In this document: positions 34,755-44,691 of the stretch, piece by piece
Position numbering within the stretch: position 1 is the stretch's first letter
Layout: each line of letters starts with the position of its first letter
Assembly (NCBI GenBank): GCA_002359315.1
Contig: DEMS01000024.1
Location: 1 to 64,000 of the forward strand
Length of the DNA: 64,000 nucleotides
Source: Bacteroidetes bacterium UBA2664
GTDB taxonomy: Bacteria; Bacteroidota; Rhodothermia; Balneolales; Balneolaceae
Direction of reading: 5' to 3'
Position numbers and translations under genes: made by a program
Notes under the pieces: generated by a model
Seen by the model: only the letters and a program-made list of their open reading frames with translations
Database searches by the model: none
What the model was told of the DNA's origin: nothing

Positions 34755-36353
34755 TTAATTCACCTGAATAATAAAATGATTTCTTCGATAGACTTCCGGC
34801 AGATTTACTGTAGCTGCTCTCGCATCTCTTATGCTTTCAAATTGACCAACACCAACTCTGAAATAATCAATGCCATTTACATTAGCGGTTTGGGTAACAA
34901 CTCGGTAACCATCGGCAGCAAGTTGAACAATAACACTATTTGCATCATCCTGATTTGTATACGAGTGAAGATTAATTGTGTAGCTGCCCGGTATTTGTTC
35001 AACGGATACGCCGGTGAGGCCATATCGGGGTTGTGTAGCAAACATAATCTCATCCCCATTGTTTTCAATTAACTCATTCATGCCAGAATCTGTATCTCCC
35101 TGAGGATCAACAGTTTCACTTTCAGTTATTTCTTCAGAGACTTGGTTATCAGTCGTGTCTTCATCATTCACAGATTCGGATATGGTCATATCTGTTTCAG
35201 TTGAATCCGGCTCAGTTGTATTCTCATCGACCTCATCACCGTCTTCATCAATTTCTTCAGTGGTTTGACTCTCAACGGTAGAGTCTGGCAGTATAGGTTC
35301 CGGTGTTGCCAGAACAACAGTCACAGAATCCGGTTCAGTTACATTCTCATCGACCTCATCACCGGCTTCATCAATTTCTTCAGTAGTTTGATTCTCAACA
35401 GTAGAGTCTGGAAGTATGGGTTCCGGAATGGCCCGAACAACATTCGATGAATCCGGTTCAGTTGTAATCTCATCCGTGTCATTATCAGGATCACTATCCT
35501 GGTCGTCCAATTCTGATAATTGGTCAACATTTATTGTTGAAACAATCTGAAAATCATCTCTAAAAGGTTCAGGTTGTGGCTGTGGTTTTGTTTTGCCAAA
35601 TTTAATTCTGATCCCACTTGTATAGGTTGACCAGTTGTTAATAGTTTGAATGAAATCATTCCGAAGTACACCTCCGGCGAGATCTTTATCGATAATGTCA
35701 CTACTCATGAAACTTTGGTTAAACTCAAGAAAAATAGATACCCTTGAGCTTATTGAAAGGTCCAGTCCAACGCCTGCATTGAAAAAGTAGGAAAGATCAC
35801 TCGATGTTACGTCTGAATAATCATCTTGAGCAGTATCCTCTAAATCCAAAGAGGATACGGTATTATTACTACTCATTAAACCCAGTCCGAAAGATCCATA
35901 AGGATCCAATCGATTCGGCAGGGATTCCAAAAATCTCCGTAATCCCAGTTTAATGGAGAGGTTTGCTGTATAGAACTGATTATCAAATCTAACATCAGGC
36001 CAAAAATCATAATCTGTAATCAACGAAAAATCTCCTTTGCTAATATTGAGATATAAGGATTCATATTCTGAAAGAGAATACCCTGTTTTAAAAGCAGCAG
36101 TAAAGTAATAATCATTTTCTACATTAAATCTGGAGGAGATGATATTTGTCGCTGTTATTGTAGGAAGATTGCCTGATAGAACTCCTGCATGAAAACCAAT
36201 AGACCATTTAGTTCTTTCACTTAATTCCTGTGCAGTTGCATTATGGAAGGGTAGCAGTATAAAGAGGATAAATCCAAGCAGTAAGAAGGATAATAATTTC
36301 TTGGGCGTAGTATATTGCAAAACCGGAAACTGATTTAAAGAATTGAATGTCAT
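34755..36353 (-). CDS. Outer-membrane beta-barrel protein with C-terminal SPOR domain
   Basis: A 532-aa envelope protein. A signal peptide lies within the first 42 residues (FLLLGFILFILLPF, then ATAQE). Residues about 45-255 have alternating strands typical of a small porin-like or OmpA-like barrel (YGSFGLGLMSSNNTVS, SRVSIFLEFNQSF). Residues about 285-430 are a very acidic, Thr/Glu/Asp-rich linker with a tandem 41-residue repeat. The last 75 or so residues (YTINLHSYTNQDDANS to FIIQVN) form a SPOR domain, which binds denuded peptidoglycan at division sites. The protein may tie the outer membrane to septal peptidoglycan (inference). Confidence 0.8.
   Translation of the reverse strand: MTFNSLNQFPVLQYTTPKKLLSFLLLGFILFILLPFHNATAQELSERTKWSIGFHAGVLSGNLPTITATNIISSRFNVENDYYFTAAFKTGYSLSEYESLYLNISKGDFSLITDYDFWPDVRFDNQFYTANLSIKLGLRRFLESLPNRLDPYGSFGLGLMSSNNTVSSLDLEDTAQDDYSDVTSSDLSYFFNAGVGLDLSISSRVSIFLEFNQSFMSSDIIDKDLAGGVLRNDFIQTINNWSTYTSGIRIKFGKTKPQPQPEPFRDDFQIVSTINVDQLSELDDQDSDPDNDTDEITTEPDSSNVVRAIPEPILPDSTVENQTTEEIDEAGDEVDENVTEPDSVTVVLATPEPILPDSTVESQTTEEIDEDGDEVDENTTEPDSTETDMTISESVNDEDTTDNQVSEEITESETVDPQGDTDSGMNELIENNGDEIMFATQPRYGLTGVSVEQIPGSYTINLHSYTNQDDANSVIVQLAADGYRVVTQTANVNGIDYFRVGVGQFESIRDARAATVNLPEVYRRNHFIIQVN
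35208..35453 (-). repeat. 123-bp tandem duplication inside the SPOR-protein gene
   Basis: Two consecutive 123-base units, 35453 to 35331 and 35330 to 35208 on the minus strand. Each codes 41 residues with the shared core PEPILPDSTVE.QTTEEIDE. A third, degenerate unit follows. The repeat builds the acidic linker between barrel and SPOR domain. Confidence 0.9.
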
Positions 36354-36478
36354 GTATTTGACTACATTAGTTGCAGAGATGATTTGATCACTATAATAGA
36401 TCTAATAAACTAATATAGTTTACGACTCAGAGAAAAAAAATTTTATTTCTCTAATAAAATAGCAGCTAAGAGATGTTT

Positions 36479-37249
36479 TTACAGTCCCCTTCGTAAGCCA
36501 CGTTCAGTGAATCGCCAATCTTCAATTTGAACATTCGTTTCTCGATTACTCCATGTTAATTCAGTTTTCCGATCTTCTCTCAGATCAAACATGGTCATGA
36601 TGGATGGGCTCCAGTGATTCTCTGATAATTGCTCAAATTGTTCCGATTCCAATCTCTTGATTATTTGGTTGGCTTGATTAAAATATCGGACTGTTTTTAT
36701 GGAATACGTTTCTTTTAATATGTCAAACTCAATAGAAGTGTACTGTTCAGAATCTATCGCCGTTGCGCGAATTGTGTAGAATTGATCGTTGATTTCCAAC
36801 CAATCAAATTCATAGTCTTCTGAGTTTTGGCTGCCCAGATCTTCATAAGTAAAATCACTGCCCATAAATTGATCTCCTCTTTCGGCCGAGCTGATGGTTT
36901 GAATTCTGCCAATCGAGGGAAGAAACAACCTTTGTGTTTGATTACCATCTTCATCGATACTCAAAAAACCGGTACCACGGACATTGCCCGGTGCTGAAAA
37001 CAGAATCAGACTTTTAGAATCATCCCCATCATTTTCTGACCAGGATTGAAGGGTGCGATTTCGGGTGCGCCCTCTTGAATCTGTGATCACCATCTGTAAT
37101 TCTGCTTTTTCAGTTTTAATACTGTTCCGGCGATTTTCCATCTCTTCGAAAATAGAACGTGCCCGGTCAGGGTCTGCAACTCTTTCCTGAGCATAAACAG
37201 TGGAGGTAAATGAAAAGATCAGTAAGATTAGAAATAGTATTGATTTCAT
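36479..37249 (-). CDS. LolA-like outer membrane lipoprotein-sorting protein
   Basis: A 256-aa secreted protein with a signal peptide (residues about 1-20, FLILLIFSFTSTVYAQ). It resembles the LolA/LolB-fold outer membrane lipoprotein-sorting family often found beside RND-type exporters. Visible features are ELQMVITDSRGRTRNRTLQSW (beta strands) and SLILFSAPGNVRGTGFLSIDE near residue 85, typical of that family. It would carry a lipid or lipoprotein across the periplasm, but no exporter gene is adjacent here. It sits 125 bases upstream of the SPOR-protein gene and about 100 bases downstream of lgt on the same strand. Confidence 0.78.
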   Translation of the reverse strand: MKSILFLILLIFSFTSTVYAQERVADPDRARSIFEEMENRRNSIKTEKAELQMVITDSRGRTRNRTLQSWSENDGDDSKSLILFSAPGNVRGTGFLSIDEDGNQTQRLFLPSIGRIQTISSAERGDQFMGSDFTYEDLGSQNSEDYEFDWLEINDQFYTIRATAIDSEQYTSIEFDILKETYSIKTVRYFNQANQIIKRLESEQFEQLSENHWSPSIMTMFDLREDRKTELTWSNRETNVQIEDWRFTERGLRRGL

Positions 37250-37348
37250 GTCGTGCAGTTAGGTTATTTGCTAAACGACTCTTCATAATGAAACGTTCAA
37301 TAGGATCCCTTCAATTTCTCATGAAACCCGGTTTAATCAATGAATCGT

Positions 37349-38347
37349 CTACCATTTCACTTTTTTCCACAAAATCCAAACTCCAATCAATACAAATGGG
37401 ATACTGAGGAGTTGTCCCATATCAAAAGTTGCTCCGGTCAGGAAATCTGCCAGTGTTTCTTTAGTGAACTCAATGAAAAACCGCCCTGAAAAAAGCATGA
37501 TGAGAAATGCACCAAAAAGAGATCCTTCCGGTGGTTTTTTATCATATTTATAGTAAATGAAAAATAGAGCTGAAAGTACAATTAAACAGAGCAACGCTTC
37601 ATAGAGCATGGATGGATGACGCGGAACCATGTCCACATTTGCAAAGATAACGGCCCATGGGAGATCGGTTTGCATACCCAATATTTCAGAATTAAAAAAG
37701 TTACCGGTCCTGATAAAAATACCTCCAATTGCAGCGGAAAAGACAACACGATCGGCGACCCAGAAAAAGGTAGTACCTGCTGTTCTGCGTGCATACAGAT
37801 ACATCGCTATAATAATCCCAATGGCAGCACCATGACTCGCGAGTCCACCCGTCCATACTTGTGGAATCAGATGTATATTTCGAAGATAAAATTCGGCTTC
37901 ATAAAAGAAGACATGTCCCAATCTGGCCCCAACAACTGTGGCAATGAGCACATAAATTAAGAGACGGTCTGCCTCTTCCTGTGGTTTTCCCGCGTCCAAA
38001 TAGAGTTTCAATCCAACGCCATATCCTGCAATAAATGCAAATGCAAAAAGGAGTCCGTAAACTCTTGGCTCTATAGGGCCAATGGTTTCAAAGGATGGGG
38101 AATCGATGATCAAAAAGGGTAACTGGCCTAAAATAAAGGCTCCAAAAATGACTCCCCAAAATTGCCATTCCGGTGGATCAACCCTATTTTTGGATGTTTT
38201 TTGCGGGGTAATTTTTTGAAGGCCGAAGTAGATCAATATTCCGGAAAGTACCAGGCCCCAGATAGAAATAGGAATCGGCAGAGCAAATTCGCCAATAGAA
38301 AATAAAATTGGATCAGGGTCCCAAACAAAAAAGTTATCACTATTCAT
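37349..38347 (-). CDS. lgt: Prolipoprotein diacylglyceryl transferase
   Basis: The inner-membrane enzyme that adds diacylglycerol to the lipobox Cys of prolipoproteins, the first step of lipoprotein maturation. About seven membrane segments are visible. Conserved motifs are TGGLASHGAAIG (the essential His), IRTGNFFNSEILG (the RxGNFxN signature) and RHPSMLYEAL. The length of 332 aa is at the long end because of an N-terminal extension. It supports the lipoproteins predicted in this window (5007 and 56186). It is 48 bases downstream of the AsmA-like gene on the same strand. Confidence 0.94.
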   Translation of the reverse strand: MNSDNFFVWDPDPILFSIGEFALPIPISIWGLVLSGILIYFGLQKITPQKTSKNRVDPPEWQFWGVIFGAFILGQLPFLIIDSPSFETIGPIEPRVYGLLFAFAFIAGYGVGLKLYLDAGKPQEEADRLLIYVLIATVVGARLGHVFFYEAEFYLRNIHLIPQVWTGGLASHGAAIGIIIAMYLYARRTAGTTFFWVADRVVFSAAIGGIFIRTGNFFNSEILGMQTDLPWAVIFANVDMVPRHPSMLYEALLCLIVLSALFFIYYKYDKKPPEGSLFGAFLIMLFSGRFFIEFTKETLADFLTGATFDMGQLLSIPFVLIGVWILWKKVKW

Positions 38348-38395
38348 AAAACGTATACATTCTGCATTTCGGGTAGGCAGAATAATACGAAACCG

Positions 38396-41300
38396 TCACC
38401 CTCCAAACAATCTTCGAAGCACGTCGCCTGCTCCGTCCCGAATTCGATCTTCAATGACTCTTTCAATCACTTCAGTATTGGGACGGACTTGCGGTGACGC
38501 AGTGGTGCCGGTTATTCGAAGAGGTATGGCCATCCGCCCATCTTCAAGCTGCAGGGCATCTGCAGCCCTGCCGGATAAAACGGTTGCAATACCACGTTTA
38601 AATCGCTCAGGAAGCAATAAGGTGACGTTATAATTAATCTGATCAGTCACCATGTTCAGTGTCCCATTGAGCTCAAACCCAAGGTTTCCACTGGTTAATT
38701 TGAAATCTCTCAATGTCATCACTGAATTCTGAATGGTATAATTGGCTGTCCATTCATCCATAACGAGTGATTCGAGCTCAGATATTTTTAAATATTCAGC
38801 TATTTTGACCTGAATTGGGTGTCCCCTGAGACTTGCTTTATCCATGCCGAAAGACCCTTCAGATACAGCTGAAGTGATGTCCGGTGCCAATGATGGGGCC
38901 AGTTGAGTGAAGTAATTTAATTCAGCATTAAATTCACCATTCATATACTGATGTATCGTACTGTTTTCACCTAAAAATCCGGTTTCCCTGAAAAATGTCT
39001 CAGCTGTCAGGCCTGTTAACTGGCCGTTGAATCGGATGTTGGTTTGCAATGGATCAGGCACATTCCATTCCATGGATCCGGTTGCCGTACCGTCAAAAAG
39101 GGTAGCTTGCGCATCGTTAATTTGAATCGTTGATGGAGTGATTCGGCCTTTTCCGGACATATCGGTGATAGAAAGGCCCAGGATCACCATTCGGTCTATA
39201 GCGGCATCCACATCAGCGGTCAGATTGGGCAGTTCTATTGGGAAAGGGTCATCGGATTCATCTTCCCAGTCAATCATCTCATCCATGTTCAGGAGTCTGC
39301 TATTATAACGACCCGTGATGGCCGGACGATTAGAAGCGGATGTATTCTCTTCGAAAAATCTCATATAGTTACGAAGATTTCCCTGTAAATTGATATCAGA
39401 CTCCCCAAAATTCATTGAAAACTGTTCCAAAGTCATGTCATTTGGGGTTGCACTCATCGTTCCGGAGAGATTTGTAACCGGCAAGGGGATGGAATCTCCC
39501 AATGCGGAAACCCCGGATACTTCAAAAGTTCCGGCTAATGCTAATCGATGGATTTCATTAATGGGCCCTTTTGTATTGAGGTTCATAACCGCCCGGCCGG
39601 TTAATTCCTGAATCCAGGGTTCAAGTGTGTAATAGGAGGAAATACTGCTGAGTAATGCATTTCCGTCAAAAGTGAGATCCACCAGAGGGTCATCACTTAA
39701 ATAATTTTCAACAGTTCCACTCATAATCAGTTGATTCTCGCCGGATTTAAAACGGGCATCTGAAATGGCAAGTCGTCGTCCACTTGCCTGAGCATTGAAC
39801 TGAATATTTTCAAGCGGATTATTGACAATGGAGTGGTAAAAGTACCCATCCGTTAAATTGAAACTGCTTTGTTGCAGAAGCGATTCAATTTGATCAGGAT
39901 CGGGTGTGCCTCTTAAAACGATGTTTGCGGTTAACAGCCCGCGCATTGCGAGAGTATCTTCATCAATCGGATAGAACTCTTTGATAGTCGCAAGATCAAA
40001 ATTGACATTGGATTGCACGTCAACCGTTCTTGAATCTTTATCAAGTGGCCTTAAAATGGATCCGGCAAGTGTAAATTGATTATCAGCCGCTGTAAAACCA
40101 GACTCTGCAATCTGGATCCGATCCTGATTTGCGTTTAATCTGAAATTAATATTTTCAATTGTATTGGGAACATCAGCATACTTAAGTCTGCCGTTTGTTA
40201 AATTAAATAAACCGGAAAAGGTCGCTTCTTCAGGGATATTTAGCTGTCCGGCTGCGGTTGCATTAAAATTAAGTAAACCGGCCAGTTCATCAATGCCCAG
40301 ATCACTAATTGAATAAAAATTATTGATTGTGTTCAGGTTTACATCCCCATTTATGTCGAGCGAAAAAGTGGCATTATCTTCCAGGGGATTTACGATTTCA
40401 CCACTCCCGGTGATGCTATTGTTGCCTGCACGGGCATTTAAATTTTGAATAGTAGCAAGATCGTTATTAAAGGTTATTTCAAAATTAATGTCTTCAATCG
40501 CTTCAGGCAGATCGGGATTCTGTAAATAGCCATCTGCAACAGCAATCGTTAAATCGATTCGTGGATAAACGGATTCATTGTAAACCCCTTCGACCGATCC
40601 CTCCAGCTGCAAGGATCCTCTTGTATTCATATTGCTCAGTTGTTCCTCAAAGTCAGGGGGTGCGAGACGTAAAAGTTCCCCGAAATTTTCGGATGAGGAC
40701 CGGATTTGAAGAGATAAATGGGGTTCATTTCCACTCCATGATGATACTGACCCAAGAAGATTTAACGATAGCCCTCGAATTGAGAATATCCCCTCCGTGA
40801 AGGTCAGCCGTTCATTTTCCAAATCGAGAGTAGATATTTGATTTAAACTCAGTGGAAGATCTGATATATAGTTTACTCCATCGATATCCACATTCAGGGA
40901 TGCCAATGAGGCATCCATATCCGTTTCAATCACATCAGAATAGTAGAGAGAAAGTTCTGTGTCCAGGCCGGTCATGCGGACGTTGGCCAGAGTCGTAAGA
41001 TCATTATAAAAAATGGATCCATCAGAGATATTAATCTGAGGAATATTTAAATTAATTGTGGATTGCTCGCTGTCACTTTCTTCTAAAAGAAAGTCAATAT
41101 TTGTAGTCGAATCCGGGTAAACAGTATAAAAAATTTCAGGTTTATCCAGTGACAACCGTGAGATATTGACTTCATTTCTGAGGAGAGGAAATAGTTCCAC
41201 GGACAGCAGTACGCTTTTGAATGAAGCAACCGGTTCGCCATTGGGGTCGGGAATGCGGAGCCCTTGCATATCGAGGCCAAATCTTGGGAATGTTCTGAAA

Positions 41301-41467
41301 AAGGTGATCGACATCGCATCTATTTCCACTTCACTTCCTGCGGCTTCCTGCACTTGCGGAAGAATCATGGTACGTAGACGTTCGTCTGTAAAATAGAAGT
41401 TTAAAAATATCAAAAGGGCGATCATCAGAACTGCGATGCCGCCAATAATTTTTATAAATGTTTTCAT
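38396..41467 (-). CDS. AsmA-family protein
   Basis: A 1023-aa AsmA-like protein with a single N-terminal membrane anchor (IIGGIAVLMIALLIFLNFYF, residues about 7-26) and the family-typical start VEIDAMSITFFRTFPRFGLDMQGLRI after it. The rest is a long periplasmic domain of repeated amphipathic beta strands, with an AsmA C-terminal region near residues 850-960 (LTSGNLGFELNGTLNM) and a Gly/Arg-rich end. AsmA-clan proteins (TamB, YhdP and others) form hydrophobic grooves that move phospholipids between inner and outer membrane, a likely role here. Promoter elements should lie in the 307-base gap upstream, which contains inverted repeats. Confidence 0.85.
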   Translation of the reverse strand: MKTFIKIIGGIAVLMIALLIFLNFYFTDERLRTMILPQVQEAAGSEVEIDAMSITFFRTFPRFGLDMQGLRIPDPNGEPVASFKSVLLSVELFPLLRNEVNISRLSLDKPEIFYTVYPDSTTNIDFLLEESDSEQSTINLNIPQINISDGSIFYNDLTTLANVRMTGLDTELSLYYSDVIETDMDASLASLNVDIDGVNYISDLPLSLNQISTLDLENERLTFTEGIFSIRGLSLNLLGSVSSWSGNEPHLSLQIRSSSENFGELLRLAPPDFEEQLSNMNTRGSLQLEGSVEGVYNESVYPRIDLTIAVADGYLQNPDLPEAIEDINFEITFNNDLATIQNLNARAGNNSITGSGEIVNPLEDNATFSLDINGDVNLNTINNFYSISDLGIDELAGLLNFNATAAGQLNIPEEATFSGLFNLTNGRLKYADVPNTIENINFRLNANQDRIQIAESGFTAADNQFTLAGSILRPLDKDSRTVDVQSNVNFDLATIKEFYPIDEDTLAMRGLLTANIVLRGTPDPDQIESLLQQSSFNLTDGYFYHSIVNNPLENIQFNAQASGRRLAISDARFKSGENQLIMSGTVENYLSDDPLVDLTFDGNALLSSISSYYTLEPWIQELTGRAVMNLNTKGPINEIHRLALAGTFEVSGVSALGDSIPLPVTNLSGTMSATPNDMTLEQFSMNFGESDINLQGNLRNYMRFFEENTSASNRPAITGRYNSRLLNMDEMIDWEDESDDPFPIELPNLTADVDAAIDRMVILGLSITDMSGKGRITPSTIQINDAQATLFDGTATGSMEWNVPDPLQTNIRFNGQLTGLTAETFFRETGFLGENSTIHQYMNGEFNAELNYFTQLAPSLAPDITSAVSEGSFGMDKASLRGHPIQVKIAEYLKISELESLVMDEWTANYTIQNSVMTLRDFKLTSGNLGFELNGTLNMVTDQINYNVTLLLPERFKRGIATVLSGRAADALQLEDGRMAIPLRITGTTASPQVRPNTEVIERVIEDRIRDGAGDVLRRLFGG

Positions 41468-41774
41468 AAGTGTTTTGGTGTGTTATTGAAACGTCCAGAA
41501 ACTCTAAATGTTTCCATCTAAAAGGGTCTATTAACAAAGATTAAAAAACCCGGATTATATTTGATAGGTTTATAGAATTGGGTTAATTGTGAAGTTCAAA
41601 TTTTTTTGTGTAATTCATTGGGGCACAAAAGAAATGTATACCATTTCAATGAATTCACAATGGACATTTTTGAATTAATCATGGAGATGCAGTCAACCGT
41701 TCAACATTTATATTATCAATATGTTGAAGAATGAATTGTATACACAACCAGATGTTAAAATGGATCGAAAAGAA
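41468..41774. other. Gene-free 307-bp stretch with two inverted repeats
   Basis: Between gltX and the AsmA-like gene, both on the minus strand. It holds an imperfect inverted repeat, TTGTGTAATTCATTG (41606-41620) against CAATGAATTCACAA (41647-41660), and a perfect one, TTCAACAT (41700-41707) against ATGTTGAA (41721-41728). Neither has a T run after it, so they look more like binding sites or mRNA structures than terminators. No open reading frame here looks real. Confidence 0.7.
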
Positions 41775-43262
41775 TCAATCCAATTTTTCCAAGGCGGTAT
41801 CAATTCTTCGTAGAACGGTCGCTTTGCCTAAAAGTTCCATGGATGTAAAAAGATCCGGTCCAAATCCCAATCCTGTGACTGCGATGCGAAGGGGCATCAT
41901 CAACTTGCCAAATCCGACTTCCTGCAGATTAATTATTTCTTCCAGGTGAGATTTCAAGGTCTCTGCTTTAAAATCTTCTGTTGAAAGGGATACAATATTA
42001 TTTTTGTAGAGTGTAACCAGTTCACTGCTGTCATCTTTCCATTTCTTGAGGGCATTCTCATCATACTCTTTCGGGTCATGAAAGAAAAAACTACCCATTG
42101 TAATCAGTTCGTCAATTTTACTCACTCGATCTTTTAGTAAATGCACAGCCTCTTCCAGAAACTGGTCATCGGCTTCTTGAATTGCAGCATCGTCCGCAAT
42201 TTTTTTCACTCTAGCCGCAATTGCATGGTCACTCTGTTCCCTCAGGTAATTTTCATTATACCAGAGAAGTTTTTTGTGATTAAAAACAGCGCCGCCTTTG
42301 CTCACCCTGTCCAGAGTAAAAAGGTTACAGAGGGATTCCATCGAGTGAATTTCACTGTCATCACCCGGGCTCCATCCCAGGTATGCCAGAAAATTGATCA
42401 AAGCTTCCGGCTCGTAATGGTTTTTCATATAATCTTTCGTGTTGATCGAAATCCCGTCTGATTCAGCTTTTCGTTTAGAAAGTTTGCCGCCGCTTGGTGA
42501 CATAATCAGTGGCAGATGCGCCATTTGTGGCATCTCCCAGCCAAACGCTTCATATAGGAGTACGTGCTTGGGCGTACTGCTGAGCCATTCTTCTCCTCGG
42601 ATTACATGAGAAATTTCCATACTGTGATCGTCCACGACATTCGCGAGGTGGTAGGTGGGCATGCCATCCGATTTGAGAAGTACCTGATCGTCCAATCCTT
42701 TCGACTCAAATGAGACGTGTCCTCTGATGATATCGTCAAAACGAATCGTTTCTCTTCGGGGTACCTTCAAGCGCACCACATACTCATCCCCGGCCTCCAG
42801 TCTTCGTTCGACCTCTTCAGATGGAAGTGTTAAACTATTCATCATGGATTGACGAGTGATGGAATCATACTTTGGGGAAGGGTTGCCGGATTTTACGAGC
42901 CTTTCCCTCATTTGGTCCAACTCTTCCGTTGTGTCAAAAGCGTAATAAGCAGCACCCGATTTAATCAATTCATCTGCATATTTGTGATAAATATCCTTTC
43001 GTTCGCTCTGTCTGTATGGCCCAAACGCACCTTTTTTGTGAGGGCCTTCATCAATTTCAATGCCTGCCCATGCCAAAGAATCTAAAATATCCCGTTCCGC
43101 TTCTTCTACATATCTGTTTTGATCTGTATCCTCAATCCGAAGAATAAATTTCCCGTTATGGTGTTTTGCAAAAAGATAGTTGTAAAGTGCTGTTCTGAGT
43201 CCGCCGATATGTAAAAAACCGGTGGGTGAGGGTGCAAATCGAACGCGGATATTGCCTTTCAT
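41775..43262 (-). CDS. gltX: Glutamyl-tRNA synthetase
   Basis: A class I aminoacyl-tRNA synthetase that charges tRNA-Glu. The HIGH motif appears as FLHIGGLRTALYN (residues about 16-28) and the KMSKS motif as GKLSKRKAES (about 262-271). The Rossmann core, the connecting segment with HVIRGEEWLSSTPKH, and the C-terminal anticodon-binding region are all present. The length of 495 aa is normal. In many bacteria lacking GlnRS, GltX also charges tRNA-Gln for later amidation; whether that holds here cannot be seen. Confidence 0.96.
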   Translation of the reverse strand: MKGNIRVRFAPSPTGFLHIGGLRTALYNYLFAKHHNGKFILRIEDTDQNRYVEEAERDILDSLAWAGIEIDEGPHKKGAFGPYRQSERKDIYHKYADELIKSGAAYYAFDTTEELDQMRERLVKSGNPSPKYDSITRQSMMNSLTLPSEEVERRLEAGDEYVVRLKVPRRETIRFDDIIRGHVSFESKGLDDQVLLKSDGMPTYHLANVVDDHSMEISHVIRGEEWLSSTPKHVLLYEAFGWEMPQMAHLPLIMSPSGGKLSKRKAESDGISINTKDYMKNHYEPEALINFLAYLGWSPGDDSEIHSMESLCNLFTLDRVSKGGAVFNHKKLLWYNENYLREQSDHAIAARVKKIADDAAIQEADDQFLEEAVHLLKDRVSKIDELITMGSFFFHDPKEYDENALKKWKDDSSELVTLYKNNIVSLSTEDFKAETLKSHLEEIINLQEVGFGKLMMPLRIAVTGLGFGPDLFTSMELLGKATVLRRIDTALEKLD

Positions 43263-43411
43263 GTAAATAATCGGGTTATTTTTTTCTATAATATTCTGAT
43301 TTAAAAATACGGGGAATTCTTAACGATGGCTAATTAAATCAGGATAATGATAAAGTAAAAAATGTGCGTATGATTTATTACATTTGATTAACCTGGATTT
43401 AAAACAAAAAT

Positions 43412-44131
43412 ATGGTCACATCCCGAATTCTTTTTTATGTTTCATTAGCTGTATGTATCACTTTTCTAATCAGCGGTTATGGATATCAGTGGGATATATG
43501 GTCGCTTGGTTTTGCGTTTACGGTATTAAGATATAGTGCATATGCAGCCATTGGTATTACCATTCTGAATTTGATCGCTTTATGGTTTTTGAGGAAGTCA
43601 GAAACCAAAGCCATTGTAATGATCGTCATTGCATTTTTGGTCTCTGCTCTGGTCTCTTTGACAGCTCTTTACTGGCAATATCAAGCCGGTTCTGTACCCC
43701 CTATTCACGACATTACCACGGACTTTGAAAATCCACCGGAATTTGTAGCAATTGTGCGGATGAGAGAGAATGCTCCAAATCCTCCGGAATATGAAGGCGG
43801 AGATGTCAGAATTTCACAAGAAGAGTCATATCCTGAGATTCAGCCTCTTTTCTTAGAAGAAGATATACAGGATGTAATCGATCGGGCGGTTTTGATTATA
43901 TATGAAAAAGAGTGGAATTTGGTTGCAATCAACCGAAATGAAGGCCGTATTGAAGCAACTGAAGAGTTACCCTGGTTTGGATTTAAAGATGACATCGTAC
44001 TTCGATTTACAGATGTAGATGGGAGAACCCGAGTGGATATGAGATCTAAATCCAGAATAGGCAGGAGTGATATTGGCGTGAATGCGAAGCGAATTGACAA
44101 TTTTTTGAAGGAATTATCCTCTACGAACTGA
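43412..44131 (+). CDS. DUF1499 domain membrane protein
   Basis: A 239-aa protein with three membrane segments in the first 95 residues (ILFYVSLAVCITFLISG, YSAYAAIGITILNLIALWF, AIVMIVIAFLVSALVSLTAL), then a soluble DUF1499 domain (residues about 100-239) marked by IHDITTDFENPPEFVAI near the start and VDMRSKSRIGRSDIGVNAKRI near the end. DUF1499 proteins are widespread and have no established biochemical role. The gene is divergent from gltX with 149 bases between their starts, so the two may share a promoter region. Confidence 0.85.
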   Translation: MVTSRILFYVSLAVCITFLISGYGYQWDIWSLGFAFTVLRYSAYAAIGITILNLIALWFLRKSETKAIVMIVIAFLVSALVSLTALYWQYQAGSVPPIHDITTDFENPPEFVAIVRMRENAPNPPEYEGGDVRISQEESYPEIQPLFLEEDIQDVIDRAVLIIYEKEWNLVAINRNEGRIEATEELPWFGFKDDIVLRFTDVDGRTRVDMRSKSRIGRSDIGVNAKRIDNFLKELSSTN

Positions 44132-44225
44132 GTTTCTCACGATCAATACTCACAGCTGAGTAGAATAATCGGAATCTTTTGAAAGGATCCGGTACTCTTT
44201 TTAAATTTTAAATAAAACCAAAACT

Positions 44226-44645
44226 ATGAATATACCGCGGTTTCACCTTGCATTTCCTGTAAAAGAACTTGAAGAAACGATGACATTTTATCGAGATCTT
44301 TTAGGTTGTAAAACCGGAAGAAGTTCAGATAAATGGATTGATTTTGATTTTTGGGGACATCAGGTAGTTGCACATTTAAGCCCCGAAGATGCCGGTAAAT
44401 CAGCATCCAATGAGGTAGACGGGCACAAAGTACCTGCCAAGCATTTCGGAGTAATCCTGGAATGGGGTGAATTTGACAAACTTGCCAAGAAATTGAAGGA
44501 GGCCGGCCAGAAGTTTGTTATTGAACCTTATATTCGTTTTGAAGGAAAACCCGGTGAACAGGCGACCATGTTTTTCCTGGATCCCAGTGGAAATGCCCTT
44601 GAATTTAAGGCGTTTAAAGATGAAAACCAGATTTTCGCCAAATAG
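44226..44645 (+). CDS. VOC (glyoxalase/bleomycin-resistance) family protein
   Basis: A 139-aa vicinal-oxygen-chelate protein with the paired beta-alpha-beta modules: FHLAFPVKELEETMTFYRDLLGC at the N-terminus (in two parts, residues about 6-28) and MFFLDPSGNALEFKAF at the C-terminus (about 116-131). Likely metal ligands are His7, one mid-protein His and Glu127. Such proteins can be lyases, isomerases, dioxygenases or drug-binding proteins; this one resembles glyoxalase-like members that are still uncharacterised. It lies 94 bases after the DUF1499 gene and 46 before the glycosyltransferase. Confidence 0.85.
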   Translation: MNIPRFHLAFPVKELEETMTFYRDLLGCKTGRSSDKWIDFDFWGHQVVAHLSPEDAGKSASNEVDGHKVPAKHFGVILEWGEFDKLAKKLKEAGQKFVIEPYIRFEGKPGEQATMFFLDPSGNALEFKAFKDENQIFAK

Positions 44646-44691
44646 ATCATTTTGAATTTCGAACCCTTTTTGAGTCCATTTAAACCTATTC

